Assembly: GCA_002385415.1 (NCBI GenBank)
Contig: DGDL01000062.1
Coordinates: 18,982 to 35,552 of the forward strand
Direction of reading: 5' to 3'
Origin: Clostridiales bacterium UBA3953
GTDB lineage: Bacteria; Bacillota; Clostridia; Oscillospirales; CAG-272
Length of the DNA: 16,571 nucleotides
In this document: piece after piece, positions 8,007-14,164 of the stretch
How the letters are laid out: each line of letters starts with the position of its first letter
How positions within the stretch are numbered: position 1 is the first letter of the stretch
Translations under genes and position numbers: made by a program
The notes under the pieces: model-generated
Seen by the model: only the letters and a program-made list of their open reading frames with translations
What the model was told of the DNA's origin: nothing
Databases searched by the model: none

Positions 8007-8213
8007 TGTAGATAAACTTTACTATTTTGGAGGGTCCTGGGGCGGAATTGATTTGAACGGACCGGCTGGTCTGCCGTAAAAAGGCAGCCGGAGAATAACC
8101 GGACCGCTTTTGGGAAACGCTTGCGGGAAATATGTTCTATGTTTAACATTATAATGAGATAATATTAACAATTATACATAATTTTATGAATGAAGTATTG
8201 TGAGGTAGTATTT
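8007..8213 (+). promoter_or_regulatory. Long structured 5' leader or small RNA of unknown class
   Basis: About 207 nt lie between the predicted start of transcription and the ATG at 8214. The central part is G+C-rich and full of complementary segments. GGTCC at 8033-8037 can pair with GGACC at 8059-8063 or with a second copy at 8101-8105. CCGGCTG at 8062-8068 complements CAGCCGG at 8085-8091, while CTGCC (8071-8075) and GGCAG (8083-8087) form a competing hairpin with a seven-base loop. CCGG at 8088-8091 can pair with CCGG at 8099-8102, and CCGC/GCGG flank 8104-8127. These mutually exclusive pairings are what a riboswitch or attenuator would show. I do not recognise a known riboswitch, T-box, 6S or SRP RNA core in it. 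There is no U-rich terminator before the gene, so control of translation or a processed RNA is more likely than classic attenuation. Function is inference. Confidence 0.45.
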
Positions 8214-9074
8214 ATGGCGAATTTGTTTCCGAGAACCGAGGTCGGAGGCGTCTCTTTGCCGCGCGCCATAATGGGCACGAACTGGCTGCTCGGCTGGAGC
8301 CATACAGGGCCGGCAGCCGATAAAATGATACGCGAGAAATACTCAAAACCCGAGGATTTTTTGCCCGTTTTTGAAGCATATCTCGAGTACGGCTGCGATG
8401 CGGTGATGGGTCCTATATCGCAAACTCCTCTTGCTCTCGACGCCGTCAAACTCGCGGAGCAGCGGCTCGGCAGAAAAATTATAATCGTAGACACGCCCTG
8501 GATTAATGTAGACGACAATGCCGAGGCGCGCAGGGAAGCCGAGCAGGTTTTTAAAAACGCGGCGGCTGTGGGCTGCACATTCTCGCTGATGCATCACACG
8601 AGCGTCGAGCAGCTTGTCAACAAAAACAAACGCATCATAGACAGATTGCCGGATTACCTTTACATGGTGCGCGAGAGCGGGCAGATACCCGGGCTTTCGG
8701 CACACATGCCCGAGATAGTTACATATAGCGACGCAAACGGATATGACGTCGAAACCTATATACAAATATTCAACTGCATGGGCTTTTTGATGCAGGTTGA
8801 AGTCGAAGTTGTCGCCGGTATAATAAGGAACGCGAAAAAGCCGGTCATGACCATAAAGCCGTTTGCGGCGGGACGTGTCACGCCGTTTGTCGGTCTCACA
8901 TTCTCGTGGAACGCTATTCGCGACTGCGACATGATAACAATGGGCGCCTCCAATGCCGACGAAGTGCGTGAAAACCTCGATATGTCGCTTGCAATTCTCG
9001 AACGGCGCGCTTACACAGGCTACAAGCGCAGCAGTCCGGTACAAAACCAGGCAGCATTCGGCAGCGCGGAATAA
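8214..9074 (+). CDS. Uncharacterised probable TIM-barrel protein, aldo/keto-reductase-like
   Basis: 286 aa, cytoplasmic, with no signal peptide or membrane segment. I do not recognise a named family. The predicted pattern is alternating strand and helix: FLPVFEAYLEYGCDAVMGP (49-67), RKIIIVDTPWINVD (87-100), NAAAVGCTFSLMHHTSVEQL (115-134), LDYLY-like helix 145-152, MQVEVEVVAGIIRNAKKPVMTIKPFAAGR (193-221) and CDMITMGASNADEVRENLDMSL (238-259). The end resembles the phosphate/cofactor-binding end of aldo/keto reductases and other TIM barrels (IKPFAAGR, then MGASNADEV). Conserved-looking polar residues are N23, W24 and H30 near the N-terminus, H127-H128 and H164. The start is the ATG at 8214, with GAGG eight bases upstream; an ATG at 8190 would add eight residues but lacks a binding site. 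It stands alone behind its own promoter and a structured leader. No U-tract terminator follows on its strand. Confidence 0.8.
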   Translation: MANLFPRTEVGGVSLPRAIMGTNWLLGWSHTGPAADKMIREKYSKPEDFLPVFEAYLEYGCDAVMGPISQTPLALDAVKLAEQRLGRKIIIVDTPWINVDDNAEARREAEQVFKNAAAVGCTFSLMHHTSVEQLVNKNKRIIDRLPDYLYMVRESGQIPGLSAHMPEIVTYSDANGYDVETYIQIFNCMGFLMQVEVEVVAGIIRNAKKPVMTIKPFAAGRVTPFVGLTFSWNAIRDCDMITMGASNADEVRENLDMSLAILERRAYTGYKRSSPVQNQAAFGSAE

Positions 9075-9102
9075 AGCCCCGAAAAATCTTTTGGGTTTCA
9101 GC

Positions 9103-9130
9103 AAAAAACGCCGCACATTTCATGCGGCGT
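9103..9130 (-). terminator. Intrinsic terminator of the MalY/PatB-type gene
   Basis: Perfect 8-bp arms ACGCCGCA (9108-9115) and TGCGGCGT (9123-9130) with a seven-base loop. On the minus strand the hairpin is followed by six T (9103-9108), 14 bp after the lyase stop. On the plus strand no T-run follows, so it is not an obvious terminator for the gene ending at 9074. Confidence 0.88.
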
Positions 9131-9143
9131 AGGGTTGCATATT

Positions 9144-10316
9144 TTACCTTTCAAAGTTTTTTGTCAGCCTGTCCACCGCTTCCTCCATGACGGAGCGGGG
9201 GCAGGCTATATTTACGCGCTGAAAGCCGGTGCCTTCCGGCCCAAATTTGCTACCCTTGTCAAACCAAAGCTTCGCTTTATGTTTCAGGATGTCCACAACC
9301 TCATTTTCGTCCATGCCAAGCCCGGAAAAATCAAGCCATGCAAGGTATGTACCCTGCGGTTCGACGAGCTTTACCGCGGGCAGCTTTTCCTGGAGGGCTG
9401 TGCGCAGCAAGTTCAGGTTGCCGGAAAGGTATTTGACAAGCGCATCCAGCCAAGGAGCGCCATGCTCGTAGGCTGCGCGGCACGCATGCATTGCCAAAAA
9501 GCCCGGCTCGCCGTATCCGGCGCGCCAAAGTTCTGCCGAATACTTGTCGCGAAGCGTTTTGTTCGGGATAAATATATTGGCAAGCTGCAGCCCCGCAAGA
9601 TTAAAGGTTTTGCTCGGCGCGGTGCAGATTATGCAGTTTTCAAGCGCCGCCTCGCCAAGCGCCGCATAGGGCACAAACCTGTTGCCGGGGTAAATAAAAT
9701 CGCAGTGTATCTCGTCGGAAATGACGGTAACGCCGTATATTCGGCAAAGCCCGGACAGAGTTTTCAGTTCGTCCGCGCTCCACACCCGCCCGACGGGGTT
9801 GTGCGGGCTGCAAAGGATAAAGAGCTTTACATTTTCGGTTTTCAGCTTGTGCTCAAAATCATTAAAATCAATCGAGTACTTGCCGTTTTGGTAAATCAGC
9901 GGGTTATTGACAAGTTTTCTGCCGTTGGCGACAACAAGCCGCTCGAACGGATGGTATACCGGGCGCTGGATAAGCACGCCGTCGCCCGGCTCGGTCAGCG
10001 CACGGATAGCCGTCGCGACGGCATATACTACGCCGGGAGTTACCGCTATCCACTCGCGCTCGGGCGTGTAGCCGACGCGCCGTTTAAACCAGCCGATTAC
10101 AGCGTCTTTATAAGCTTCGTCCATCATTGTATAGCCGTACATGCCGAGTTCGACAAGTTCCGCCAGCTTTTTCCGGACTTCCGGCGGGGCAGGGAAGTCC
10201 ATGTCGGCCACCCACATCGGGATTGTGCCGGGCGGATAGCCGTATTCCGACAACAAATCGTATTTTACGCAGCTGGTGCCAAAACGGTTAATTACAGTAT
10301 CAAATCCGTAGTTCAT
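9144..10316 (-). CDS. patB: MalY/PatB-family PLP-dependent C-S lyase (probable cystathionine beta-lyase)
   Basis: 390 aa, the usual length for this fold type I aminotransferase subgroup, which cleaves cystathionine or cysteine to thiol/sulfide, pyruvate and ammonia. Markers: FDTVINRFGTSCVKYD at 5-20, PMWVADMDFPAPPEV at 33-47 (a MalY/PatB hallmark), GYTMMDEAY at 61-69, TPGVVYAVATAIRALT at 93-108, RPVYHPF at 118-124 with Y121, CSPHNPVGRVW at 169-179 with N173, SDEIHCDF at 200-207 with D201, and APSKTFNLAGLQ at 233-244 with the PLP lysine K236. R367 is the expected carboxylate-binding Arg. The ATG at 10316 has AGGA about eight bases upstream. It is monocistronic, with its own promoter and terminator. 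Some relatives are true aminotransferases or regulators (E. coli MalY), so the substrate is inferred from family only. Confidence 0.9.
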   Translation of the reverse strand: MNYGFDTVINRFGTSCVKYDLLSEYGYPPGTIPMWVADMDFPAPPEVRKKLAELVELGMYGYTMMDEAYKDAVIGWFKRRVGYTPEREWIAVTPGVVYAVATAIRALTEPGDGVLIQRPVYHPFERLVVANGRKLVNNPLIYQNGKYSIDFNDFEHKLKTENVKLFILCSPHNPVGRVWSADELKTLSGLCRIYGVTVISDEIHCDFIYPGNRFVPYAALGEAALENCIICTAPSKTFNLAGLQLANIFIPNKTLRDKYSAELWRAGYGEPGFLAMHACRAAYEHGAPWLDALVKYLSGNLNLLRTALQEKLPAVKLVEPQGTYLAWLDFSGLGMDENEVVDILKHKAKLWFDKGSKFGPEGTGFQRVNIACPRSVMEEAVDRLTKNFER

Positions 10317-10361
10317 AAATGTATCCTTTTATCGAATTTCGTTTCCGCGAGCATTGTATTT

Positions 10362-10390
10362 ATTATATCCGAAACCGCCGGCATATGCAA
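10362..10390 (-). promoter_or_regulatory. Promoter of the MalY/PatB-type gene
   Basis: On the minus strand TATAAT (10362-10367) is preceded 17 bases upstream by TTGCAT (10385-10390). Transcription should start near 10355, giving a leader of about 40 nt. It faces away from the propeller-gene promoter 47 bp further on. Confidence 0.6.
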
Positions 10391-10436
10391 ATATGTCATT
10401 TTGTAAAATAATAATAAAAAAATGGTAAATTACCTG

Positions 10437-10465
10437 TTGACACACTACTACTTTCGTGCTAATAT
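10437..10465 (+). promoter_or_regulatory. Consensus promoter of the beta-propeller gene
   Basis: TTGACA (10437-10442), a 17-base spacer and TAATAT (10460-10465). Transcription would start near 10472, which places an upstream in-frame ATG at 10456 inside the promoter and supports the start codon at 10510. Confidence 0.85.
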
Positions 10466-10509
10466 ATTCCATGGTAATAGTTGCTATTATTTATAAAGGG
10501 AGGATAAAA

Positions 10510-11694
10510 ATGCAAAGGAAAAAACTTGCCTCCGCAGTGCTTGCATTACTTTTTGTAATGCTGTTTGCAACGGTGGCGAACGCCGGCCCCTACGATTCTG
10601 TTTTTTCGCAGGCGACATTCTCGACCTTTATAGAGTATGACAAAGTTGATATTATGACCAATCAGATGAGAGGTTTCTGCTCGTCTTATGACGGAAAATA
10701 CCTCTTCGGTGGTCTGCTTCAGAGCGAAAGGCGCGTTATAAAAATCGACGCCGCGACCGGCGAGGTGCTCGGAGAGTATGCCGACGCGGAGCCCGGATAC
10801 CCGAAGGGTCTGTATTGCGACGACAGAGGTTACCTCTATGTGGGCATCGCCAACGCCCCGAACGACGGATCCGTGGGATTTTCTATCGTCAAAATAGACA
10901 CGATGGAAGAAGTCAAGTTCGTTTCGACTGAAATCGCCGGCAAAGTCGGCGTTAACGGCGTAGCGGTGGCAAAGCTCGGCGACAAGTATTATCTTTATGT
11001 CATCACCAACTATGACACCGACAGGCTTTACCGCTGGGACGTCACCAACCCGAAATCTCCGGTGCTTGATACCGGCTTCGGAAAGAGCTCCGGTTACACC
11101 GACCTGCAGGAGCTGACCGGCAGCGCAGACTGCGACGCCAACTACCTTGATGTCGACGCCGACGGCATCATCTACATGACGGCCAAGGTTTCGAGCGGCA
11201 GCAAAGGCGACACGCTGCTTAAAATCAGCGCCGACGGCAAGTCTATAGTATCGAAAGCCTCGCTTACCGAGCCTTACGGAATTTACCTGCACGACAACAC
11301 CTATCTGCTGGTCACGACCTACAACGGAGCCTCCAGCATTCTTTATGTTGTAAACGCCTCCGATCTTTCGACGGTTTGCGAGCTTGCGGAAACCGGCGAC
11401 GCCTCTGCATACAGCGGCGCGACCATCGCCGGCGACAAGATATACATAGCCGACCAGGGCTACGGGCTTGGTGACCGTATACTTGTTTCAAACAAACTTG
11501 AGTTCCCGCAGCCTGAGCCTGAGCCCGAGCCTGCCGCAGAGGAACCCGCAGAAGATGTGCAGGCAACCGAGGCTCCGGTAACCGCCGATGTGGTTGCGGC
11601 TGCTAAGACAGGGGACTCCATAACTCTCCTGATATCCTCCGCGCTTGCTTGTGCCGCTGTGGCATCCGTAATAGTATTCAAACGCAGAAGATAA
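10510..11694 (+). CDS. Secreted beta-propeller-like surface protein with C-terminal anchor
   Basis: 394 aa. The ATG at 10510 follows GGGAGG at about 10498-10503. A signal peptide covers residues 1-25, with likely cleavage after VANA. Residues 45-332 contain repeated short strand motifs of the beta-propeller type: GKYLFGGLLQSERRVIKIDAATGE, PKGLYCDDRGYLYVGIAN, GVAVAKLGDKYYLYVITNYDTDRLYRWD, DADGIIYMTAK, GDKIYIADQGYG. A Pro-Glu linker at 334-355 (PEPEPEP) is followed by KTGD at 366-369, a hydrophobic segment at about 371-390 and KRRR at the end. That arrangement matches a sortase-type sorting signal with a degenerate motif, or simply a C-terminal membrane anchor. The protein therefore probably displays the propeller outside the cell. 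The gene is monocistronic. Ligand or enzymatic role is unknown; no catalytic residues can be named. (Segments quoted are separate pieces, not contiguous.). Confidence 0.85.
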   Translation: MQRKKLASAVLALLFVMLFATVANAGPYDSVFSQATFSTFIEYDKVDIMTNQMRGFCSSYDGKYLFGGLLQSERRVIKIDAATGEVLGEYADAEPGYPKGLYCDDRGYLYVGIANAPNDGSVGFSIVKIDTMEEVKFVSTEIAGKVGVNGVAVAKLGDKYYLYVITNYDTDRLYRWDVTNPKSPVLDTGFGKSSGYTDLQELTGSADCDANYLDVDADGIIYMTAKVSSGSKGDTLLKISADGKSIVSKASLTEPYGIYLHDNTYLLVTTYNGASSILYVVNASDLSTVCELAETGDASAYSGATIAGDKIYIADQGYGLGDRILVSNKLEFPQPEPEPEPAAEEPAEDVQATEAPVTADVVAAAKTGDSITLLISSALACAAVASVIVFKRRR

Positions 11695-11727
11695 GGGTCA
11701 ACCGAAACAAAAAAGTTGCCTGTAAAT

Positions 11728-11771
11728 AAAAACCGCCGCCAATCCGGAATTTTTCGGAATGGCGGCTTTTT
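11728..11771. terminator. Bidirectional intrinsic terminator between propeller gene and araD
   Basis: Arms GCCGCC (11735-11740) and GGCGGC (11761-11766), extended inward by AATCCG against CGGAAT with one mismatch. Five T follow on the plus strand (11767-11771) and five T on the minus strand (11728-11732). It can end both the propeller transcript and, about 150 bp after the araD stop, the arabinose operon. Confidence 0.85.
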
Positions 11772-11919
11772 GTTAGTCTATTACGCCATGTTTGCGGTTA
11801 AGCGGCGTCCCCAGCCCTTTTACAGCTCCGGCCTGTGACTATTGCAGTGCACCCCGGAAACACTATTGCCGAGCTTTATTACCGTCGGGGATTCCTCCCC
11901 GGATATCTCATGCATCTGC

Positions 11920-12612
11920 TCAAGGCGTGCTTTGCCCATAATATGCGCCGCTGCCGTGCTTACGGTAGAAATGACGCTCAAGCAGCGCCGAATCAATAGA
12001 TGCTCTGCCGCCAAGCTGCTCGGTCAGCGCGGCAATGCGGGCAACTTCTTCAAGCGTCACCGCCAGCTCGGCGGCGCGCGTCGGCGTTTCTGCCCATGTA
12101 AACGGGCCGTGCGAGCGCAAAAGCGCCGCAGGTATCTCAAGCGGGTCGGCGCCTCCAACCGTTTCGACAATAACTTTGCCGGTCGCCGTTTCATAGTCGC
12201 CGGCAATCTCCGCGTCCGTCATCGCGCGCGTGCAGGGAATCTCGCCGTAGAAATAGTCGGCATGCGTCGTGCCATAGGCGGGAATTCCCCTGGCTGCCTG
12301 CGCGAATGCCGTCGCAAAGGTCGAATGGGTATGCGTTACCCCGCCGATGCCCGGAAAGGCTTTATAAAGCTCTAAATGCGTCTTTGTATCGGTCGATGGC
12401 CTGCAGTCGCCATCCACCACACGGCCGTCCAAATCGACGACAACCATATTTTCGGGGCACAGCTGTTCGTACGGGACGCCGGACGGTTTGATTACTACAA
12501 GACCGCTTTCGCGGTCAATGCCGCTGACATTGCCCCATGTAAAAATGACCAGTCCGTATTTTACCAAGAGCAGGTTGGCATGGCAAACCTGTTTGCGGAG
12601 CGCCTGGAGCAC
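11920..12612 (-). CDS. araD: L-ribulose-5-phosphate 4-epimerase
   Basis: 230 aa from the GTG at 12612. A class II aldolase/epimerase that interconverts L-ribulose-5-P and D-xylulose-5-P with a divalent metal, the last step of the arabinose pathway before the pentose phosphate pathway. Motifs: WGNVSGIDRE at 26-35, IKPSGVPYE at 41-49, THTHSTFATAFAQA at 93-106 with metal ligands H94 and H96, GTTHADYFYGEIPCTR at 114-129 with D119, RSHGPFTW at 166-173 with the third ligand H168, and the end HFYRKHGSGAYYGQ. Starting at GTG 12612 gives an N-terminus M-LQALRKQV that lines up with E. coli AraD (MLEDLKRQV) and puts AGGGG eight bases upstream. A GTG at 12621 would touch that site. It starts 18 bp after the isomerase stop. 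Confidence 0.93.
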   Translation of the reverse strand: MLQALRKQVCHANLLLVKYGLVIFTWGNVSGIDRESGLVVIKPSGVPYEQLCPENMVVVDLDGRVVDGDCRPSTDTKTHLELYKAFPGIGGVTHTHSTFATAFAQAARGIPAYGTTHADYFYGEIPCTRAMTDAEIAGDYETATGKVIVETVGGADPLEIPAALLRSHGPFTWAETPTRAAELAVTLEEVARIAALTEQLGGRASIDSALLERHFYRKHGSGAYYGQSTP

Positions 12613-12630
12613 CCTATTCACCCCTGAATT

Positions 12631-14121
12631 TTAGTTTTTAAACGGGTTTTCGGTCGGATAAAGCACTCCCGCGGGACGGTTGTAACCGATATCGGAGATG
12701 CCGAGCATCTTCAAAACATCAAACAGCACGCGGCCGACATGCGCAAATCCCACGCCGGCATGGTGGGGGAAGCGCTTTTCGATAAGCACATGGCGATAGA
12801 AGCGTGCCATCTCGGGAACCGCAATAACCCCGATAGCGCCAAACGACGACGAGGGAACATCCAGCACCTCTCCCTCGGCGATATATGCCGAAAGCGACGT
12901 GTCGGCGTTGCACTGCAGCCTAAACAGCGTTACCGGTGCGGGCTGAAGGTCGCCTTCAAGCGTACCTCTCGAAATGTTGGGCTCGGAGTCCGGCTCGAGG
13001 CTGCGCTTCATTATAAGCTGATAGGCCATTTTGCCGTCTTTGAGATGGCAGTTTGAGGTGTTGCCGCAATGGAAGCCCATAAACAGGTCGGTGGGTTTGT
13101 AGTCGCCGATGACGTCTTTATACTGGTCGTATTTGTCGCGCGGAACGGTGTTGTTGAGGTCGAGCAGCGTGGGCGCTATACCGGTTGCCTGATAAAGGAT
13201 AAACTCTGAAAGCGCGCCGTATATGTCGGTTTCGCAGGCGACGGGGATTCCGCGCGCCGCAAGCCGCGAGTTGACATAGCACGGCACGAACTTGAACATA
13301 GTCTGGAACGCAGGCCAGCATTTGTTTGCGAACGCAAAATGCTCGGACGCGCCAAGGTTGCGCTCTGCCCAGTCAAGCAGCGTAAGCTCATACTGCGCCA
13401 GCCGTGGCAAAACGCCCGGATAGCGGTTGCCCCGCTCGGTAAGCTCGGCCTCCATATCGGCTATAACTTCGGGAATACGCGGGTCATCCTCATGCTTGAG
13501 GAAAGATTCATAAAGGTCAAGCTCGCTGTTTTCCTGAAGCTCCACGCCGAGGTCAAAAAGCCCCTTTATAGGCGCGTTGCAAGCGAGAAAATCGTACGGA
13601 CGCGGGCCGAACGAGAAAATCTTAAGCTTTTTCAGCGCCAGCAACACTTTGGCGACAACTGTAAACTCCCCAATCATATCGGCGATTTCCTCGGCCGTGC
13701 CGACCGGATACTCGGGTATGTAGGCCCTGACGCCGCGCAAACCGAGGTTATACGAGGCGTTGAGCATGCCGCAATATGCGTCTCCGCGACCGTCTATAAG
13801 GTCGTTTTGTGTCTCCTCTGCCGCCGCGGCGAACATGACCGGCCCGCCGAACTTTGCGGCGAGCATGGTCTCCGGCCCCTCGGGACCGAAGTTGCCGAGA
13901 TACACGCAAAGCGCGTTTACGCCGGCGGCTTTCACTTCATCGAGCGCCGCAACCGCGTCCAGCTCGTTTTCGAGTATGACGCTCGACTCAAAAATATCGA
14001 TGCCGGCTTTTTTGCAAGCGGCTACAACAGCCTTGCGGCGCCGCTCGCTCAAAGATTTGGGGAAGCAGTCGCGGCTGACCGCGACAATACCGATTTTTAT
14101 GTTCTGTACGTTGGCTAACAT
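12631..14121 (-). CDS. L-fucose/L-arabinose isomerase superfamily protein, probable L-arabinose isomerase
   Basis: 496 aa. Its place between araB and araD means it most likely turns L-arabinose into L-ribulose, but its sequence looks like the L-fucose isomerase-type branch and not classical AraA. The N-terminal part (KIGIVAVSRDCFPKSLSERR at 9-28; NALCVYLGNFGPEGPETMLA at 69-88; FGGPVMFAAAAEETQND at 91-107) forms the usual substrate/Rossmann-like domains. The C-terminal half holds the probable metal site: E297 in CETDIYGALSEF, D321 in LLDLNN, H351 in GFHCGNTSNCH, and H453-H454 in RFPHHAGVGFAH. The ATG at 14121 has GAGGAG about six bases upstream. It lies 43 bp after araB and 18 bp before araD, so it is part of one operon. 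Fucose or another sugar as substrate cannot be excluded, but no fucose-specific kinase or aldolase is adjacent. Confidence 0.85.
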   Translation of the reverse strand: MLANVQNIKIGIVAVSRDCFPKSLSERRRKAVVAACKKAGIDIFESSVILENELDAVAALDEVKAAGVNALCVYLGNFGPEGPETMLAAKFGGPVMFAAAAEETQNDLIDGRGDAYCGMLNASYNLGLRGVRAYIPEYPVGTAEEIADMIGEFTVVAKVLLALKKLKIFSFGPRPYDFLACNAPIKGLFDLGVELQENSELDLYESFLKHEDDPRIPEVIADMEAELTERGNRYPGVLPRLAQYELTLLDWAERNLGASEHFAFANKCWPAFQTMFKFVPCYVNSRLAARGIPVACETDIYGALSEFILYQATGIAPTLLDLNNTVPRDKYDQYKDVIGDYKPTDLFMGFHCGNTSNCHLKDGKMAYQLIMKRSLEPDSEPNISRGTLEGDLQPAPVTLFRLQCNADTSLSAYIAEGEVLDVPSSSFGAIGVIAVPEMARFYRHVLIEKRFPHHAGVGFAHVGRVLFDVLKMLGISDIGYNRPAGVLYPTENPFKN

Positions 14122-14164
14122 AAGCGCTCCTCTTATATTTCTAAATTTTTATTTTGCTATTTTG

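Noticed and set aside
8035..8063. tRNA T-loop-like GTTCAAATC on the minus strand of the leader
   Set aside because: The flanks do not form a T-stem and no acceptor, D or anticodon arm can be drawn, so it is neither a tRNA nor a tmRNA end.
9075..9100. Weak stem CCC-AAAA / TTTT-GGG as terminator of the TIM-barrel-like gene
   Set aside because: The stem is short and interrupted and no T-run follows on the plus strand, so termination there cannot be supported.
9135..10406. Long open reading frame on the plus strand (423 codons)
   Set aside because: It is antisense to the MalY/PatB-type gene, whose motifs, ribosome binding site, promoter and terminator are all clear. The antisense frame shows no recognisable domain and is a by-product of codon bias.
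11820..11915. 31-codon minus-strand frame just after araD
   Set aside because: No Shine-Dalgarno site, and the same frame reads back into araD without a start of its own. It is more likely part of the operon's 3' untranslated region.
13339..14118. Plus-strand frame inside the isomerase gene
   Set aside because: Antisense to a confidently identified gene; the translation is Arg/His-rich with no motifs.
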